A stretch of DNA of 64,000 bases from Chitinophaga sancti (GCF_034087045.1 NZ_CP139247.1:6040001-6104000), one strand, 5' to 3'; positions 1-8,249 are shown, numbered from the stretch's first letter. A program made the numbers and translations. The notes: generated by a model from the sequence alone, not told the origin.

Positions 1-782
1 TATTTTTCCTGAACCCTGCCGCTGTGCAGCGCTTCCTGCATGGCTACCAGCATAGCTGCCAGCTCTTTAGGCATACCCATCATTTCCATACCCTGTAGTA
101 CCTGTTCTGCAGGCAATGCCGGCCATTGCAGATCGGGTTTGCCGATGGCTGTACCCAGTATTTTTGCCGCTTCGTTACAGGTAAGTTCATCACTGGCTAC
201 GTAGCGGATCTTAATTCCCTGTGAAGGTGTTTCCAGTTCTTCCACTACTACATCTGCAATATCTTCCGGTGCTACAAAGGCTATCATATCATCACCGCCA
301 TAGTTGGACATAATCATGCCATAAGTTTTGATCATACCAATAAGGCCGTAAAAATTAGAATAAAACGATCCCGGTCTTAAATGGGTCACGTTTACATCTT
401 TTAAGTGATTGAAAAAGCCTTCCGCGTTATGGTCTTTGATCGCTTCCGCTGCCCACCCACTGAGGTGGATCACTCTTTTTATATTATTTGTCTGAATGGC
501 CTGTACGTAATTATTGGCAATACGTGTAAAGTATCCCAGTTGGTCCTGTTCTGCCATATTGAAAGGGGTCATGCAATACACGGCATCTGCTCCTTTGAAT
601 GCTTCCTGTAAGAAATCAGGGTCCTCCAGACTGCCGATGGCCGGCTTTGCGCCCAAAGCAATAATCGTTTCGGCTTTTGCCTCATCACTGCTGATGACTG
701 TCACCTCATGTCCTTTTTCAACTAATAAAATGGCCAGTGGCTTACTGATATTGCCTAATGATCCGGTTACTATGATTTTCAT
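1..782 (-). CDS. NmrA-like NAD(P)-binding oxidoreductase (3' end outside window)
   Basis: The reading frame is open from the ATG at 782 down to base 1, so about 260 residues are visible and the C-terminus is missing. The N-terminus MKIIVTGSLGNISKPLA is a Rossmann strand with a modified glycine-rich loop (TGSLGNIS), as in NmrA-type atypical short-chain dehydrogenases. Further on, a VIHLSGWAAE segment and HLRPGSFYSNF fit the NmrA/QOR2 family, which reduces quinones or senses NAD(P) state. The catalytic YxxxK of classical SDRs is not seen, as expected for this family. It is divergent from the yqgE-like gene, with 94 bp between them. The family call is solid; the substrate is unknown. Confidence 0.8.
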   Translation of the reverse strand, partial: MKIIVTGSLGNISKPLAILLVEKGHEVTVISSDEAKAETIIALGAKPAIGSLEDPDFLQEAFKGADAVYCMTPFNMAEQDQLGYFTRIANNYVQAIQTNNIKRVIHLSGWAAEAIKDHNAEGFFNHLKDVNVTHLRPGSFYSNFYGLIGMIKTYGMIMSNYGGDDMIAFVAPEDIADVVVEELETPSQGIKIRYVASDELTCNEAAKILGTAIGKPDLQWPALPAEQVLQGMEMMGMPKELAAMLVAMQEALHSGRVQEK

Positions 783-876
783 ATGATTATGATTTTAGAC
801 AAATGTAGACCTGCCTGAAAATCTTCTCGTAGCCGAATACGGTCTGGTTGTAGCCAAATCCTTGTAACTTTACCAG

Positions 877-1317
877 ATGAAAGCAGGTCAATTTATACAC
901 GCCAGTTCGCTACTGGATGCCAGCATATTTGAAGATGTCATCATCTTCATTACCGAACAGAATGAAAAAGGAGCGATGGGATTTGTGGTGAATAAACAAT
1001 TTTCCCGTGGACTGACTGAGCTGGAGGAGTTTAAAAACGGGCAATCATTCCCTTTGTATGAAGGAGGGCCGGTGGACCAGGAACATCTTTTCTTTGTACA
1101 CCAACGACCTGACCTGATTCCGGATGGTACACATATAATTGATAAAGTGTACTATGGCGGTGATTTTAAAACCGCCGTAGCACATATTAATAAGGGTACC
1201 CTTACGACCCGGGATATTAAAATATTTATCGGTTATTGTGGATGGGATAATACCGAACTGGAAGCTGAAATTGAAGAAGGTAGCTGGACGGTGGCAGAGA
1301 CAGGCGACATTTTTTAG
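877..1317 (+). CDS. yqgE: YqgE/AlgH family protein (UPF0301/DUF179), short form
   Basis: The 146-residue product matches the DUF179 core: GQFIHASSLLDASIFEDVI at the start, the hallmark KGAMGFVVNKQ near residues 51-61, EGGPVDQEHLFFVH in the middle and FIGYCGWDNTELEAEI near the end. YqgE proteins are small cytosolic proteins without an agreed biochemical role. The protein is about 40 residues shorter than the usual 180-190: it stops just after the segment that normally leads into the last helix. The stop lies directly after a run of six T residues at about 1310-1316, so a frameshift was considered; reading through in the next frame adds only a few residues, so a true short form is more likely. 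Confidence 0.85.
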   Translation: MKAGQFIHASSLLDASIFEDVIIFITEQNEKGAMGFVVNKQFSRGLTELEEFKNGQSFPLYEGGPVDQEHLFFVHQRPDLIPDGTHIIDKVYYGGDFKTAVAHINKGTLTTRDIKIFIGYCGWDNTELEAEIEEGSWTVAETGDIF

Positions 1318-1335
1318 TACCGCTTCAGATTCCGT

Positions 1336-2082
1336 TTACTGAATCACCCCCTGAAATATAGCATGATCCGCTATCTTATGATACAATATGTTATGCCCTG
1401 TATTATTCACATGCACACCATCGCTATAAGCCACCGCTGCCCTGATCGTTCCATCTTCAGCAGCCAGGGTATCATACACATTGCTAAAATGCTCGCCAAA
1501 GGCTACCTGCATCTTTACATTCAGGTTTTTCAACCGTGTTCTGTAAGCCACATCCGGGAAGTTGCGCGGTTGTGTACCGAAAATAATATACTTCACCTTC
1601 GCTGAATCCAGCAAACGGATCATCTCATTGAAGTTGTCCATGATCTCATCATCTGTATAATCATATGCCACATCATTGGTTGGATATGACATGATCACCA
1701 GCGCAGGCCGGAAAGATAATGCAGCTGTAATGTTGTGAAGGGTATCAGTCGCAGGGCGACCAGGTTTAGTAAAGCTCTTGGGAATACCCTGGTAAGTGGT
1801 GAGCCCGACTATGCCAAGGTTGAAATAAGTTAGGACCCGCTTATTATCCTTTGTAGACAGCTTTAACCTGTTTACCCAGGAAGAATCGGTTGGATTGGCT
1901 CCCATGCCTGCGGCAGTGGAAGAACCAATAATAACAATGGTGGCGGAATCTGCCTTTGCAGGAGCCGGGTTAATCGGTGTTGTTGGAGTTGTCCCGGGTT
2001 CTTTTATGTCAGCATTCTCATTTTTACCACATGCAATGAACAAGGTTGCCAGCGTAAAGCAACAATATAGGTAACGTTTCAC
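1336..2082 (-). CDS. SGNH/GDSL-type hydrolase lipoprotein
   Basis: The protein carries SGNH esterase blocks: VIIGSSTAAGMGANP (block I, nucleophile Ser within GSST), an Asn-containing block III (MSYPTNDVAYDY) and the C-terminal DGVHVNNTGH (block V, Asp and His). The start chosen is GTG at 2082, giving KRYLYCCFTLATLFIACGKN, a signal peptide with lipobox FIAC and predicted lipidated Cys. An in-frame GTG at 2121 would add 13 residues in front. After the Cys comes a Pro/Thr-rich linker (about 25 residues), consistent with a surface-tethered enzyme. Such lipoproteins deacylate sugars or lipids; the substrate cannot be told. The gene converges on the yqgE-like gene with only 18 bp between stops. Confidence 0.8.
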   Translation of the reverse strand: MKRYLYCCFTLATLFIACGKNENADIKEPGTTPTTPINPAPAKADSATIVIIGSSTAAGMGANPTDSSWVNRLKLSTKDNKRVLTYFNLGIVGLTTYQGIPKSFTKPGRPATDTLHNITAALSFRPALVIMSYPTNDVAYDYTDDEIMDNFNEMIRLLDSAKVKYIIFGTQPRNFPDVAYRTRLKNLNVKMQVAFGEHFSNVYDTLAAEDGTIRAAVAYSDGVHVNNTGHNILYHKIADHAIFQGVIQ

Positions 2083-2258
2083 GGCGGTAAAGTTATGATT
2101 CGATGATAAATCACTGTTCACACCTTCATGCTATGCTGCATGGTATATATAATTAATTTATTATCAACTTATATGCATTACTGATTTTGAATCATTAGCA
2201 GTGATTAAAAGCCTGCTAACCAGTCTCTACAACTCTTCTACCCCTCATCCAGTACGCT

Positions 2259-2858
2259 TCAAATTTTATTTGTACTGGTTTTCCGCTTATATCGTGTCAC
2301 CTTCACCTCTGCCGGGTTCAATTCATGAAAACCGACACCCAAAAATCGCTCTACCAATTTCCCCGGCACCCTCAAATCTTTCGCAAACCTTACCATTTCC
2401 CTGATCTCTTGTGGCGACAATCCATCTTCTTCCATTTCTTCCAATTCCTCCTCTTCAAATAACGGCTCATCCGGCGCCTCCTGCTCCTCCAACAACGGAT
2501 TGCCAAATTCAAAATACACCTCCTCCTCTGAGCCATATTTAGTACGAATCCGGGTACCTTCTTTAAACACTGCATATCCATACACCCCCACCGTCGAATT
2601 CTCAAGCAATACACCTATCTCCGTCTCCGGAAATATATCTATTATTGCCTTTGCCTGTACGCCCAATCCTGCAGATAAAAACTCAAAAGGCAACTCCCTG
2701 TCCACTAAAATCAAACAACCATTATATTCACCCGCAAACAACGTTTCCGGTTTATTTGTCTCAAATAAATTTACTTCCTGCTCAGGTTCGAAATCTTTTA
2801 ACAAAAGATCTTTGTCGTAAGCGCCTTTTACAAACACATAATATTTATTCCATGCCAT
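2259..2858 (-). CDS. Hypothetical cytosolic protein with acidic middle segment
   Basis: The family is not recognised. Start taken at the ATG at 2858 (MAWNKYYVFVKGAYD), two residues into a longer frame. The 199-residue product has no signal peptide or membrane segment. It has an N-terminal alpha/beta part (about residues 1-115), then a strongly acidic stretch around residues 122-145 dominated by Glu with Pro, then a basic C-terminal part ending KVTRYKRKTSTNKI. The charge layout suggests a protein-interaction role, but nothing specific can be claimed. It is transcribed divergently from the macro-domain gene across about 155 bp. Confidence 0.6.
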   Translation of the reverse strand: MAWNKYYVFVKGAYDKDLLLKDFEPEQEVNLFETNKPETLFAGEYNGCLILVDRELPFEFLSAGLGVQAKAIIDIFPETEIGVLLENSTVGVYGYAVFKEGTRIRTKYGSEEEVYFEFGNPLLEEQEAPDEPLFEEEELEEMEEDGLSPQEIREMVRFAKDLRVPGKLVERFLGVGFHELNPAEVKVTRYKRKTSTNKI

Positions 2859-3014
2859 GTACAACTACTTTATTAAACCGGTGTAATGTACCTTCTTTTT
2901 TAGATAAAGGCCAGCAATCAGATTATCGGGCTTTAATCATTAAAATCACCAGCCGTCGACTCATCAACCTCATTTACAAAACCAGTATCTTCGCCTCTCA
3001 AAATTCAACAAACA

Positions 3015-3488
3015 ATGAACACCCCAATCACCTATGTCGAAGGCGATCTGCTGGTAGCCGCAAAAGCTGGAAAATTCGATGCCATTGTACACGGCTGTAA
3101 CTGCTTCTGCACCCAAAAAAAGGGCATAGCTGCCCTTATCGCCAAAGCTTTCGGTTCAGACAAATTCCCCCTTGAAGCAAAGCATTACAAGGGCGACCGA
3201 ACTAAACCCGGCAAAATAGATTACCAAACAATAACCCTTCCCAGCCAACAGCCGCTCACTATCATCAACGCCTATACTCAATACGACTACAGGGGCGAAA
3301 AACCTTTCGACCCTCTCGCATTCCGGCATTGCATGCAGGCAATAAACAGCCGGTTCAAAGGCGCACATATTGGCATGCCTTTGATCGGTGCTGGTCTTGC
3401 GGGCGGAGATTGGGATGAAATCAGTAAAATAATTGCGGCAGAATTAACAAACTGTCAGGTCACAGTAGTCCGTTTACAGCAACGATAA
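3015..3488 (+). CDS. Macro-domain protein (ADP-ribose-1''-phosphate phosphatase-like)
   Basis: The 157-residue protein is essentially one macro domain. Visible signatures are ITYVEGDLLVAAKAGKFDAI (first strand), a VHGCNCFCTQKKGIAALI loop in the position where macro domains bind ADP-ribose, and MPLIGAGLAGGDWDEI near residues 119-134, typical of the Poa1p-like/phage-type group that dephosphorylates ADP-ribose-1''-phosphate or removes ADP-ribose from macromolecules. No DarT-like ADP-ribosyltransferase gene lies next to it, so it is unlikely to be a DarTG antitoxin. Its stop overlaps the convergent zinc-ribbon gene by 15 bp. Confidence 0.8.
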   Translation: MNTPITYVEGDLLVAAKAGKFDAIVHGCNCFCTQKKGIAALIAKAFGSDKFPLEAKHYKGDRTKPGKIDYQTITLPSQQPLTIINAYTQYDYRGEKPFDPLAFRHCMQAINSRFKGAHIGMPLIGAGLAGGDWDEISKIIAAELTNCQVTVVRLQQR

Positions 3489-3923
3489 CCGTTGTTCTAA
3501 TAATTTGATCTTACCTGTCCAATAACCCTTTGCTTCTTCTTTTTCTTTGTTGGTTTCCTGTCGCAACTGTTGCAATTCACCATTGTAAATGGTAATCAAA
3601 CCGTTCAGATGCGTCTTCAATCCTTCCTTCGTATTTGGGATATACCCGGGTCCGGAGCAACCGCAAGAGTGAAATGCGATGCCCACTGAATATAATACAC
3701 GCAGGTGTTCCCATGCCTTAATTTTTCCTTTTCCAGGAGCTTCGAAATCCATGCCCATATCAGCCATCAGCTCCCCACAATCGGGACACTTGGCCAGCTT
3801 GGCATGTGCATGTCCACCCGTTCCGGAACAGGAACAGTCATCAGAAATTCGCCTCTTAAAGGTCTTACGGCATTTAAAACAAGCATAGTGTGGCTTGTAT
3901 ACGGAAAATCCATATCGACACAT
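3474..3923 (-). CDS. Zinc-ribbon protein with C-terminal coiled coil, unknown function
   Basis: The 149-residue protein has two Cys pairs that look like metal knuckles: YACFKCRKTFKRRISDDCSC near residues 13-32 and AKCPDCGELMADMG near 44-57, plus a later SCGCSG. The C-terminal third (about 100-149) is rich in Lys, Glu, Gln and Leu and likely forms a coiled coil. No signal peptide. This could be a nucleic-acid or protein-binding adaptor; the family is not named with confidence. It overlaps the end of the macro-domain gene on the other strand by 15 bp. Confidence 0.65.
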   Translation of the reverse strand: MCRYGFSVYKPHYACFKCRKTFKRRISDDCSCSGTGGHAHAKLAKCPDCGELMADMGMDFEAPGKGKIKAWEHLRVLYSVGIAFHSCGCSGPGYIPNTKEGLKTHLNGLITIYNGELQQLRQETNKEKEEAKGYWTGKIKLLEQRLSLL

Positions 3924-4056
3924 ATATACAGTTAATTAGGGTAAAGTGATGCAAAGATACTACGCTCCTGCCATAGCATTTCTTTATAAAATGTTATAAT
4001 TTGTCAATGCAATTGTCTTTGTTCCTGACCTATGCAGTAGCCGTAATAAAAAAAAC

Positions 4057-4074
4057 CGGCATTACAAAATGCCG
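4057..4074 (-). terminator. Hairpin with T-run in the minus-strand sense
   Basis: CGGCATT and AATGCCG form a 7-bp stem with a 4-base loop. Read on the minus strand the stem is followed by a run of T (plus-strand A-run at 4048-4055), as in an intrinsic terminator. No recognised minus-strand gene ends nearby to its right; only the short frame at 4091-4192 would be served by it. Confidence 0.5.
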
Positions 4075-4090
4075 CTTTTAATGTAGTCAG

Positions 4091-4192
4091 TTATTGATCA
4101 TCAACTCCAGCAAACGCAATGGGGGCCAGTACCTTTGGCAGGATGCCGTTCGACAATAAACCTGGTATATTATTTTTAGTCTTTAAAATCCA
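4091..4192 (-). pseudogene. Possible small-protein remnant without start codon
   Basis: On the minus strand 33 sense codons lie open upstream of a TAA at 4091-4093, ending ...GILPKVLAPIAFAGVDDQ. There is no in-frame ATG. An ATG at 4193 sits in the neighbouring frame (MDFK, then a stop), and loss of one G after the fourth codon would join it to the open frame to give a 33-residue hydrophobic peptide. The stop is followed by the minus-strand hairpin at 4057-4074. The frame is short enough to occur by chance, so this is only a candidate. Confidence 0.15.
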
Positions 4193-4216
4193 TCAAGTAT
4201 TTTTTATCTTCATTTC

Positions 4217-4462
4217 ATGAGTACCACCTATCAACCCATTAATTGCGACTACTACGATCGTTTGGAGGCCTGGGCCACTATGCGCACCATCTGCCTCATC
4301 CGGTTTACATCCGAAGAAGGGCAGGTGCAGGAAGTCTCCTCGCGCATCGCCGATCTCTTCGTCCTTGAAAAAGTGGAATATATGCGTCTTGAAAACGGCG
4401 TTGTATTAAGACTTGATACCCTTATCGACGTCAATAATATCCCCCTACCCAATCAATGTTAA
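4217..4462 (+). CDS. rof: Rof-like Rho-binding antiterminator
   Basis: The 81-residue product begins STTYQPINCDYYDRLEAWAT, which closely follows the start of Escherichia coli Rof (YaeO), where TYQPINCDDYDNLE is the conserved segment. The middle (VEYMRLENGVVLRLDTLIDV) also follows the Rof fold, an Sm-like beta barrel that binds the Rho hexamer and blocks termination. The acidic residues of the N-terminal segment that contact Rho are present. It is a stand-alone gene upstream of the amine oxidase, with 193 bp between them. Function is inferred from the family. Confidence 0.8.
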   Translation: MSTTYQPINCDYYDRLEAWATMRTICLIRFTSEEGQVQEVSSRIADLFVLEKVEYMRLENGVVLRLDTLIDVNNIPLPNQC

Positions 4463-4655
4463 AGGAACAACCGCCAGTACAGGCATAAAATTAATAACAC
4501 CCCATACACCAAAACGTTCAATTTACCCCCCTTCCAGGTCGGTTTACCTGCATACGCAACAGCACCAATGGCAAATACATATACAGCGATGCATACGCTA
4601 CCACTTCATCCTGTTTACCAGTTTCAAACCAGATGGAAAATCTTACATTTACAAT

Positions 4656-5870
4656 ATGTCAGCACAAAAGGAAATCATCATCATTGGGGCCGGCGCTGCT
4701 GGTCTTATGGCAGCTAAAGAACTCTCCACTCAATACAACGTCACCATACTCGAAGCGCGGCCACAAGCGGGTGGCAGAACGACTACCCGCTACCCTGCGC
4801 CCGGTATTCATATTGAAACCGGTGCTGAATTCATACATGGCGAACTGCCCATCACCCTGTCTTTGTTACAGGAAGCTGGCATTCCTTATCACCCCATCAA
4901 TGGTGAAATGGCCCTCGCAGAAAATGGAGAGCTCAAACAGGAAGAAAGCTGGATGGAAGACTGGGATAACCTGATCGGACATATGGGTAAAGCTGCTGAA
5001 ACAACCACCATGCAGCAATTGCTGGATCAATATTACCCTGCCAGTCAATTTGCAGCACTTCGTAATCATGTACAGGGATATGTGGAAGGATACGACCTCG
5101 CTGACCTGAACAAGGTAAGCGTAAAATATCTGTACGATGAATGGACACTGGAACAAGGCACCAACTTCAGAATTGAAAACGGCTACACAGCCCTGATCAA
5201 TTACCTTGGCAAAGGATGTAATATTATCACGAACCAAACCGTGCAAAACATCTCATGGCAGCCGGGTAAGGTAACGGTCACTTCACAGAACCAGACTTAC
5301 ACCGCACACAAAGTACTCGTCACCGTTCCTATCAACATCTTACAAAACGAAAGCATACAGTTTTCTCCTGCTCTTCCTGCATACACAGCAGCAGCACAGC
5401 AGATCGGATGGGGAACCGTTATTAAGTTCAACCTGCTCTTCAAACAGGCTTTCTGGAAAAGAGATATCGGGTTTGTGTTAAGTGATGAAGATGTGCCGGT
5501 ATGGTGGACGCAATCTGAAGATAGCTTAATTCTTACAGGGTGGCTGGGAGGCCCGAATGCAGCAGGACCTCAACCTGATCTATTGGCAAAAGCACTCAAC
5601 TCGCTTTCTAAAATATTTAATGCAACAAACATTGCGGACCTGTTGGATCAAAGTTTTATCCATAACTGGTCAACGGAACAAGCCATACATGGCGGCTACT
5701 CCTATGGCATGCCTGATTCTGAAAAAGCAAAGGCAGTATTGACCACACCCGTTGCAGATACTATTTATTTTGCTGGAGAAGCGCTATACACAGGCGATAG
5801 TCCCGGTACCGTAGAAGCCGCACTACAAAGCGGAAAAGAGATGGCGATCAAAATAAAAGAAGGCGTATAA
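4656..5870 (+). CDS. FAD-dependent flavin amine oxidase
   Basis: The start is set at the ATG at 4656 because the FAD-binding strand follows at once: EIIIIGAGAAGLMAAKEL (GxGxxG dinucleotide fold, residues 6-23), then an acidic LEARPQAGGRTTTR loop typical of the monoamine/polyamine oxidase family. The frame is open for 81 more codons upstream but these do not resemble any domain. The C-terminus IYFAGEALYTGDSPGTVEAA is the second FAD contact (GxxxxGDxPGTVEGA). 404 residues, cytosolic, no signal peptide. The substrate amine is unknown. Confidence 0.85.
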   Translation: MSAQKEIIIIGAGAAGLMAAKELSTQYNVTILEARPQAGGRTTTRYPAPGIHIETGAEFIHGELPITLSLLQEAGIPYHPINGEMALAENGELKQEESWMEDWDNLIGHMGKAAETTTMQQLLDQYYPASQFAALRNHVQGYVEGYDLADLNKVSVKYLYDEWTLEQGTNFRIENGYTALINYLGKGCNIITNQTVQNISWQPGKVTVTSQNQTYTAHKVLVTVPINILQNESIQFSPALPAYTAAAQQIGWGTVIKFNLLFKQAFWKRDIGFVLSDEDVPVWWTQSEDSLILTGWLGGPNAAGPQPDLLAKALNSLSKIFNATNIADLLDQSFIHNWSTEQAIHGGYSYGMPDSEKAKAVLTTPVADTIYFAGEALYTGDSPGTVEAALQSGKEMAIKIKEGV

Positions 5871-5927
5871 ATAAATGAAGCGCCTGAGAAACCGTATATG
5901 GATCTGGCTCCATCGGGTATCCGAATT

Positions 5928-6037
5928 AAAACCTTCATGAAAGAGGTTATTCACCAACGGGGATGAAAACCATTTTCTGAAAAAACCTTCATGAAAGAGG
6001 TTATTCACCAACGGGGATGAAAACCATTTTCTGAAAA
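5928..6037. repeat. 54-bp tandem duplication, two copies
   Basis: Copies at 5928-5981 and 5982-6035 are identical over the whole 54-bp period, and the match runs a few bases further. They lie 57 bp past the amine oxidase stop and run directly into the hairpin terminator at 6035-6071. The period is a multiple of three and a minus-strand frame reads through both copies, but that frame overlaps the end of the oxidase and has no gene-like features. Confidence 0.9.
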
Positions 6038-6071
6038 GAGGGTGTATCTATTTTGTGATACACCCTCTTTT
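6035..6071. terminator. Bidirectional intrinsic terminator
   Basis: AAAGAGGGTGTATC pairs with GATACACCCTCTTT around an 8-base loop; the A-rich 5' side and T-rich 3' side make it usable on both strands. It ends the amine oxidase transcript from the left and the 185-residue secreted protein gene from the right. Confidence 0.85.
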
Positions 6072-6079
6072 GTTATCAT

Positions 6080-6637
6080 TTAATGCTTAGGCTTAGGTAT
6101 CACTTTGTACTTCCCATCCACTATCAGATCCTTTAACCATACCCCATACTTTTTCTTATTAATTTTCTCATTGTACTCCTCATCCAGCACCACCCTGCCC
6201 TTCACAATTTCATAATAGATATAAGGCACATAATACACTGAATCCGCAGCAGGATATGGCGCCACTGTATATGCACCGCCTACTTCCAGGTTCTGATCAT
6301 GGTCATAATCCCTGATATCAGAAGATACTACATTCCCGATAGAATCCGCCTTGCTATTATTTACACTGAAAATTATCAGATCTTTAACGTCCGCACCGCG
6401 ACTTACTTCCAGAAATAAAAATACATTGCCTCCATTTTCAATGAGCTTATTGCGCCTGCTATCTAAAAACTCCGCGCCATTGCTCAGCAGATACGTACGG
6501 TTACCATTCACAAATATGGTCCCTTTATTAATATTGATCTGCTGGTTCTTTGTGCTCACGAAGTGAAAATTTGATTTTTGTCCAAAGGCTGGCAGCGCTA
6601 TAAAGGCCAGCAGACAATGTCTGAGTTTTAATTTCAT
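6080..6637 (-). CDS. Hypothetical secreted protein
   Basis: The family is not recognised. The start is placed at the ATG at 6637, giving KLKLRHCLLAFIALPAFGQK, a clear signal peptide with a cut after Gly or Gln; a longer frame begins 12 codons upstream. The mature part (about 165 residues) looks mainly beta, with Tyr-rich strands (ADSVYYVPYIYYEIVKG near residues 131-147) and a C-terminus KYGVWLKDLIVDGKYKVIPK. It is probably periplasmic or surface-exposed. The divergent neighbour is the DUF4421 gene, about 80 bp away. Confidence 0.6.
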   Translation of the reverse strand: MKLKLRHCLLAFIALPAFGQKSNFHFVSTKNQQININKGTIFVNGNRTYLLSNGAEFLDSRRNKLIENGGNVFLFLEVSRGADVKDLIIFSVNNSKADSIGNVVSSDIRDYDHDQNLEVGGAYTVAPYPAADSVYYVPYIYYEIVKGRVVLDEEYNEKINKKKYGVWLKDLIVDGKYKVIPKPKH

Positions 6638-6717
6638 AGTGTAGTTGTTAATATCGGGTAGAAACTTAAACATTTTTTGCGAAAAAACCTTTTACTGATT
6701 CCTGTTGTTGTAAAATC

Positions 6718-7674
6718 ATGTGGCGTTACCTTTTTCTGTCAGTAATTTTTCCGGCTTCAGTGTTTGCTCAAAAAACAGACTCGGCTTATATTCAGCCATT
6801 TCAAAGGAAAAATACGTTTGAGCTATATTCGGGAACGTATAGCACGACGTTTAAATTCAGGACCCACCGAAACAGACAGCATAATTATAAACTGGCTGTG
6901 AACAGCAGTGGATACCTGGGAGGCGATGTGAGTTATAAATGGCTATACCTGCAATATTCTGTCAACATACCCGGCACAGAACTGGACAATAAGGCAAAGT
7001 ATCACTATCGGCTGATCAGGATGCAGTTTGGTAGTCATGCGGTGAGCGTAGAGCCGTTTTATAACGCCTATAATGGGTTACTGATACCCAATCATGACCA
7101 CAGGGGATATGAGGCCTTCCAGGGGATTGATTTTACGAATGCTGGACTCGACCTCTTTTACTATATCAATCATAAGAAATACTCTTACAAAGCAGCCACT
7201 TCCTTTTCCGAACAACAGCTTCAATCTGCGGGTGCTGTATTCCTGGCAGCAACCCCGCTCTGGCACCAGATCAGTTGGAGAAAACCGACCCCACATCTGA
7301 TTTCAGACTCATCTACTTATAATTTATTATCTTCTAACCCCTCGTGGTTGTCGCTGGTATTTAAAGGAGGATACACCCACAATATTGTACTGGGACAGCA
7401 TAAGTGGATCATCGCACCTGCGGTGATGTTTGGTGCAGGGGCTTTGCATGAATTAAATACAAATAATTACAGGCTGCAGGCGGTGACTGATATGCAGGGA
7501 TGGATCAATGGGGGGTATAATGGCGATAAGTATTATGCATACCTCAATGCCTCGTGGGAAAATCTGAATACGAATTTATTAGTGAAAGATATGCACCGGA
7601 CAGATTGGAACCTTGGCTTTACACTGGGATATCGGTTTGCACATCTGCCCAAAAAGATTTTAGGGATATTGTAA
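6718..7674 (+). CDS. DUF4421 family outer-membrane-like protein
   Basis: 318 residues with signal peptide WRYLFLSVIFPASVFAQK. After DSAYIQPFQRKNTFELYSG the chain follows the DUF4421 pattern: alternating Tyr/aromatic strands (GGDVSYKWLYLQYSVNIPG), a central VEPFYNAYNGLL segment, and a C-terminal strand LGFTLGYRF. This is the layout of a Bacteroidetes outer-membrane beta barrel. No function is known for the family. A rho-independent terminator follows 74 bp after the stop. Confidence 0.7.
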   Translation: MWRYLFLSVIFPASVFAQKTDSAYIQPFQRKNTFELYSGTYSTTFKFRTHRNRQHNYKLAVNSSGYLGGDVSYKWLYLQYSVNIPGTELDNKAKYHYRLIRMQFGSHAVSVEPFYNAYNGLLIPNHDHRGYEAFQGIDFTNAGLDLFYYINHKKYSYKAATSFSEQQLQSAGAVFLAATPLWHQISWRKPTPHLISDSSTYNLLSSNPSWLSLVFKGGYTHNIVLGQHKWIIAPAVMFGAGALHELNTNNYRLQAVTDMQGWINGGYNGDKYYAYLNASWENLNTNLLVKDMHRTDWNLGFTLGYRFAHLPKKILGIL

Positions 7675-7747
7675 GTGTATCAAAAATAAATAGACCTCCT
7701 CAGCAATGCTTAAAGGACAACCTATCTCCATTAAGTAGCCAAATAAA

Positions 7748-7782
7748 AACAGGCCGTATCTTAAGAAAGATACGGCCTGTTT
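7748..7782. terminator. Bidirectional intrinsic terminator between convergent genes
   Basis: AAACAGGCCGTATCTT pairs with AAGATACGGCCTGTTT around a 3-base loop, a near-perfect 16-bp stem flanked by A and T runs. It separates the DUF4421 gene from the convergent Gly/Gln-rich protein gene. Confidence 0.9.
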
Positions 7783-7790
7783 CAAATCCA

Positions 7791-8249
7791 TTATTGCTGT
7801 TGCGTTTGTGGCTGAGTTTGTTCCTGTGGCTGCTGTTGCGGTTGTGACTGTTGTCTACGTTCCATCTGCTGTTTGTAATAATTCCTCTTGGCATCATACA
7901 CAGCATTGTCACGTTCTCTTTTCAACTGTCTCACCTCCTGCCTTCTCTCTCTACCACTCAGATCTCTATCCATTTTCACAGAAGCGATCCTGTCGGCATA
8001 GTCATTTTTAATGTCCATCACCTGCATATCGAGTTTAGTAGGTCGATAAGGAGCCGCATAATAAGGGTATCCATACCCAAATCCCCAGCCAAATGGTGAA
8101 TAGAATGGGCTGTAGTAACCAAAACCACCGCTTACAATGACGGTTGTCCGACCTCCCCCATGGAAGCCACCGCCACCATGTCCGGGACCCATTGCAAAAG
8201 CACCTGTTGCCATTACGGTCATCGTTAACGCAATTATTATCTTTTTCAT
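7791..8249 (-). CDS. Secreted Gly/Tyr-rich protein with Gln-rich tail
   Basis: 152 residues with signal peptide KKIIIALTMTVMATGAFA. The mature protein starts with a Gly/His-rich stretch (GPGHGGGGFHGGG), continues with an aromatic-Gly segment (FGYYSPFYSPFGWGFGYGYP), then a charged helical region (about 70-125, RERRQEVRQLKRERDNA) and a Gln/Pro tail of about 20 residues. This composition is common in Bacteroidetes envelope proteins of unknown role; the helical part may form a coiled coil. No catalytic motif. It is preceded by its own promoter region with no co-transcribed neighbour. Confidence 0.7.
   Translation of the reverse strand: MKKIIIALTMTVMATGAFAMGPGHGGGGFHGGGRTTVIVSGGFGYYSPFYSPFGWGFGYGYPYYAAPYRPTKLDMQVMDIKNDYADRIASVKMDRDLSGRERRQEVRQLKRERDNAVYDAKRNYYKQQMERRQQSQPQQQPQEQTQPQTQQQ

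Noticed and set aside
2201..2404. A 67-codon plus-strand frame.
   Set aside because: It mostly overlaps the 2259-2858 gene on the opposite strand and its product is Ser/Pro-rich noise.
3015..3488. Macro-domain protein considered as a DarG-type antitoxin.
   Set aside because: No DarT-like toxin gene lies beside it; the neighbour is a convergent zinc-ribbon gene.
4413..4655. An upstream extension of the amine oxidase frame.
   Set aside because: It overlaps the rof-like gene and adds 81 residues with no domain before the FAD-binding start.
5823..6011. A minus-strand 62-codon frame over the 54-bp repeat.
   Set aside because: It overlaps the end of the amine oxidase, and its repeated residues only reflect the DNA duplication.
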